A stretch of DNA of 64,000 bases from Lingula anatina. Lineage: Eukaryota; Brachiopoda; Lingulata; Lingulida; Lingulidae. The notes below the pieces were generated by a model, which saw only the letters and a list, made by a program, of their open reading frames with translations, ran no database searches and was not told the origin of the DNA. The position numbers were made by a program, and so were the translations under genes. The stretch spans positions 1 through 64,000 of the forward strand of contig NW_019775884.1 of the NCBI RefSeq assembly GCF_001039355.2. The letters are read 5' to 3'. Below are positions 60,835-64,000 of the stretch, piece by piece. Within the stretch, counting starts at the first letter, position 1. Each line of letters opens with the position of its first letter.

Positions 60835-63800
60835 ACTAGCAACACATGTAATAAGAATAATGAGACATCGATATTTAATTGATGTATTAGCTATTTATGT
60901 ATGAAGCGAACTGCTCCCGGTATGACTGCCAATGATGGTTTGAAATATAAAGAATTCAAACATAATGCAGCTGAAATACCTAAAATAATTAAAATTACTT
61001 TCTAACATGCTTAGGATGTAACACGATGCCCAGAGTGTATAAATAACGCCACTGGAATGGTAACTGATCATAATGTTTCGAATGCTGTCGGAATGCCGTG
61101 AGAATATTTATAATGCAGTCATAGTGCAGTTAGAATACTGTTCAAATGTCAGTCTATAAATATCCTCTTGGAGTGCACTTCGAAAGTTTTTGACATGACA
61201 AAAACACTCGAGCCCCGGCGACAAGAATGGGTAAAAATATTTGGAATGGACTCAGAATTTTTAGAATGTTTTTAGAATGTTCTTCGAATATCCTGGAATG
61301 CACAAAGAATTGTATTTCAGACGCTATTCTTAATCATTCCGGCTCTAGTGTGACAGGGATTTTATATCCCGCCAGAATGTTTCGAATGTGCCTCGGATGA
61401 CTGAAATATTAATGTTGCCAGCACCTTTCAAATTATATTCTAAATATTCTTACTGCCTTCTTACAGCATTATAAACATTCCTAGTTTTCCAACTATATTC
61501 GAACTGCTTTTTAGAGCTAATACAGTCAAAAGTGCACTCATCATTCCAGGCGAATTCAAGCGCATTCTGAGTATTTCAACGGTACTCTTACAATAATTAA
61601 GGTTCATTTTTAATTTTTCCCCGAATGTGATGCAAATTTCAAAAATTCTTCGTTCAGGCTCATCCTTCTTCCTTCCTGCTGATTCCGAATAAGTGTGACG
61701 GGGGCTTTAGTTTGCCTGGAGCCATGGTCAAACAGTAAAGCACATGAAAAATGGATTGCATGCTGTGCATGAAATATGTATGCCCACGAGGTGTGTGGGG
61801 ACTCTCCTGGCCAGCCTGACTTAACGTACGTTTGTCACAACTGTGACTCTGATTAATGTATTTGTTGTTGATAACTGATTTAATGTGAATAATTTTAATA
61901 AACATTTGGTCAAAACTGCTGTGTTTCCATTGGTGCTGTCATCTTTAATATTAGTTTTATTTTTAAAAAGCTACCATAGGCTAACAATACTGAGGAGTCG
62001 TTAAAGAGTGGCTGCTTATGTTACTGCTGTTACTCGGTCTTACTGATTAAAATGCACAAAATTAGACAAAAGTACATTTTCTTCTGGATTCTAGTATTCT
62101 AGTGTGCATGAGTGTAAAGCATAATACGATGCATATTCTATGCGGAAAGCGTGCTCACAAGATTGACGTCATGTTGAAATTTTTATGCTTATGTTCTAAT
62201 GTTTTTACCCAGTATCGTGGACTTCCAGATATATTATTTACCTTGTTATATTTCTAAAATATATTATCATTAACCTAATCCTTCTTTGCATAACATTTAG
62301 TTTGTTCATATGTTATAGCATTCTCATGTTCCTTAAATTAACCCTCATTAATTTGCAAGTCGTTATACATGAAGCTAAATTCAGACTTTTAAAATTGTAG
62401 TTTTTTTCATTCACTCTAAGGGCCATTTTAATAAAAGTGTTGCAGTAAGACCCTAATACCGTGTAGCAATTTACAATGTTGAGAAGAATTTGATATGAAT
62501 TGGGGCATCTTGGTTCATACGTGACAAGGTGTTCTACTGATTTCTCATTGCACTGTATCGACGCATTGGAGTTAACACTATACCTGTAGTAACAGCACTG
62601 TGTTTCCCTTAACAACACAAGTCAAAAACTGATTCAAGACAATACAGCTAAACAACAAAGTAACGTATAAACGATGACCTTAAGCACTGTTTGATTATTT
62701 CCACTGACTAGGACCTAAAATTTGTAATATTATTTATATTTAATCACACGCTATATTTACCTTGCGTTGAACGAAATGTATTGATTCACTTGCTTGACAT
62801 ACGTGTCAAAAGTGTAGAACGTACCCCCCTCACCCCACCCCACCCCCAACACACACACACACACACACACACACACATTTCAGTCAGGTCAGTTCAGCGC
62901 AGGTAGCGGGTGGACTCAGGGGATCTTATTGTCCTTTTTACGTTGAATGCATACCTACAAAGTATATAGTATTACATTGAAGGGCAAGAACCCAGTCAAC
63001 CGATGCTTGACTTCAATTATTGACTATATTTAAGATAAAAAGGAGCACTGCTTGATTCAAACTTTGAAAAGTGCTCACACTTGTTGAATACAGCAAAGTT
63101 TTCAGCTATGAAAACCGAGAGTGTGCAGTCAGCTACAACAACAGACCTGCCAGATTCCCAAACACAATTATTCCATAGGCATCCAGTACTAAAACATTTC
63201 ATGAGCATTTAAAATGAATTTTAAACAAACCTGTATGAAAATTGTCTTGATGTACCGAATAGCATAGAAACAAATGTTGTATTCTATCATCAAAATTTTT
63301 TTTCACAACATGGACTGTACCACCAAAATATATAAATATACATTATTATCACTATTATTTTTTCAACCTCTCCATCATAAACGTAATTGTTCTTTCCATA
63401 TTATCTACTCTTTTCCCCTCTCTGATTCAGTTATAACGCGTATTTGTGTATCACAGGGTAAAGACGTAATAGAAAAAAAGGTGTCACATGTCAAACATCC
63501 CACAACCATATATTGGCATAAAGTGTGTTTTACGTATTCAAGTGGCATGTAAAAATTAATCTTCCCATTGGGTTTTAGAATTCAACAATTTCTCCTTCCT
63601 AACACAGTTTAAAAACTTGTCTGGGAATAAAACTGGGAATTTTTGAATTCACTCAAGTCGGTATGAAATGTGGATTTCATAACTGAAAGACATCTACACA
63701 AATTGTTAAGAGTATTTTGTTGGAATTTCCTAAGGGAAAAAGCATAATTTTAATATGAAAAGACATCATAAGCCAAGTTAAATACATTGGTCTGAGGACA

Positions 63801-64000
63801 TATCGCTCTTAATTACCTTTCCCTGCTTGAGCCATCCATGTTTTTGCTATTTTTTAACCGTCACAGCTTGGGGGTGATCGGGATACCTGTACTACATGAG
63901 AACTGTTACCAGAACGAATCACTCCGTGATGCAACACAAATGTCAAACATAACAATCCTATTAGGTGATTTTGATGACAGCTACACGGTTTGAAAAGCGA
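60835..64000. other. Intergenic, no recognised gene
   Basis: Contains a region rich in GAATG/CATTC motifs (about 61050-61690), a (CA)n microsatellite (about 62848-62877) and AT-rich unique sequence. Open frames are short and unrecognised. Confidence 0.4.
62848..62877 (+). repeat. (AC)n microsatellite
   Basis: About 14 AC units following a C-rich stretch. Confidence 0.95.

Overview
This is a eukaryotic window, almost certainly from an aquatic invertebrate. Genes have many short exons with GT..AG introns. The genes seen encode secreted chitin-binding (CBM14/peritrophin), VWC and WSC proteins with Thr/Pro-rich mucin linkers, plus a copine. Microsatellites, fold-back MITEs and cut-and-paste transposons are dense, and there are assembly gaps (538 N at 45948-46485; single N at 32768 and 52137). 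I cannot name the species. A mollusc, brachiopod or comparable invertebrate is my guess. All gene models were built by hand from splice sites and reading phase, and exon lengths were checked for phase consistency. || Left third (1-31779), minus strand: three genes in the same orientation whose VWC domains are all cut by an intron at the same place and phase (a phase-2 AG|N codon just before Cys6). Gene A (12621 to beyond position 1) has a signal peptide, one CBM14, one 10-Cys VWC and then ten VWC domains of 8 Cys separated by long Thr-rich linkers, made by tandem duplication of a 2-2 exon together with its intron. Gene B (24914-16072) has a signal peptide, two CBM14 domains, a Thr-rich linker and one VWC. 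Gene C (31779-26164) has a signal peptide, an unrecognised N-terminal region, a WSC domain, a Thr/Pro linker and one VWC. They look like a locally duplicated, exon-shuffled family of secreted matrix or mucus proteins that may bind chitin or glycan. The location and role are inferred. || The most striking object is a 3520-bp Ginger1 DNA transposon (16142-19661). It is flanked by perfect CCGG target duplications and lies inside the last coding exon of gene B. Skipping the transposon plus one CCGG restores the frame, the last three VWC cysteines and the stop codon. The element encodes a Gypsy-integrase-like transposase with a GPY motif in eight exons on the minus strand, with a -1 frameshift in the zinc-finger exon. 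Two ~165-bp MITEs (15877-16039, 29475-29641) with TGT..ACA ends and CCGG/CCAG flanks look like its non-autonomous relatives. || Middle (34429-50041): a plus-strand copine (17 exons seen, 449 residues, C2A-C2B-vWA) whose last exons are lost in or beyond the N gap, then a minus-strand six-exon gene for a 293-residue secreted protein ending in a partial EGF-like module. || Right third (50100-64000): no complete host gene was recognised. It holds a 5'- and 3'-truncated L1/Tx1-like LINE, MITEs, a BEN-domain fragment, a deleted Tc1/mariner copy and AT-rich sequence.
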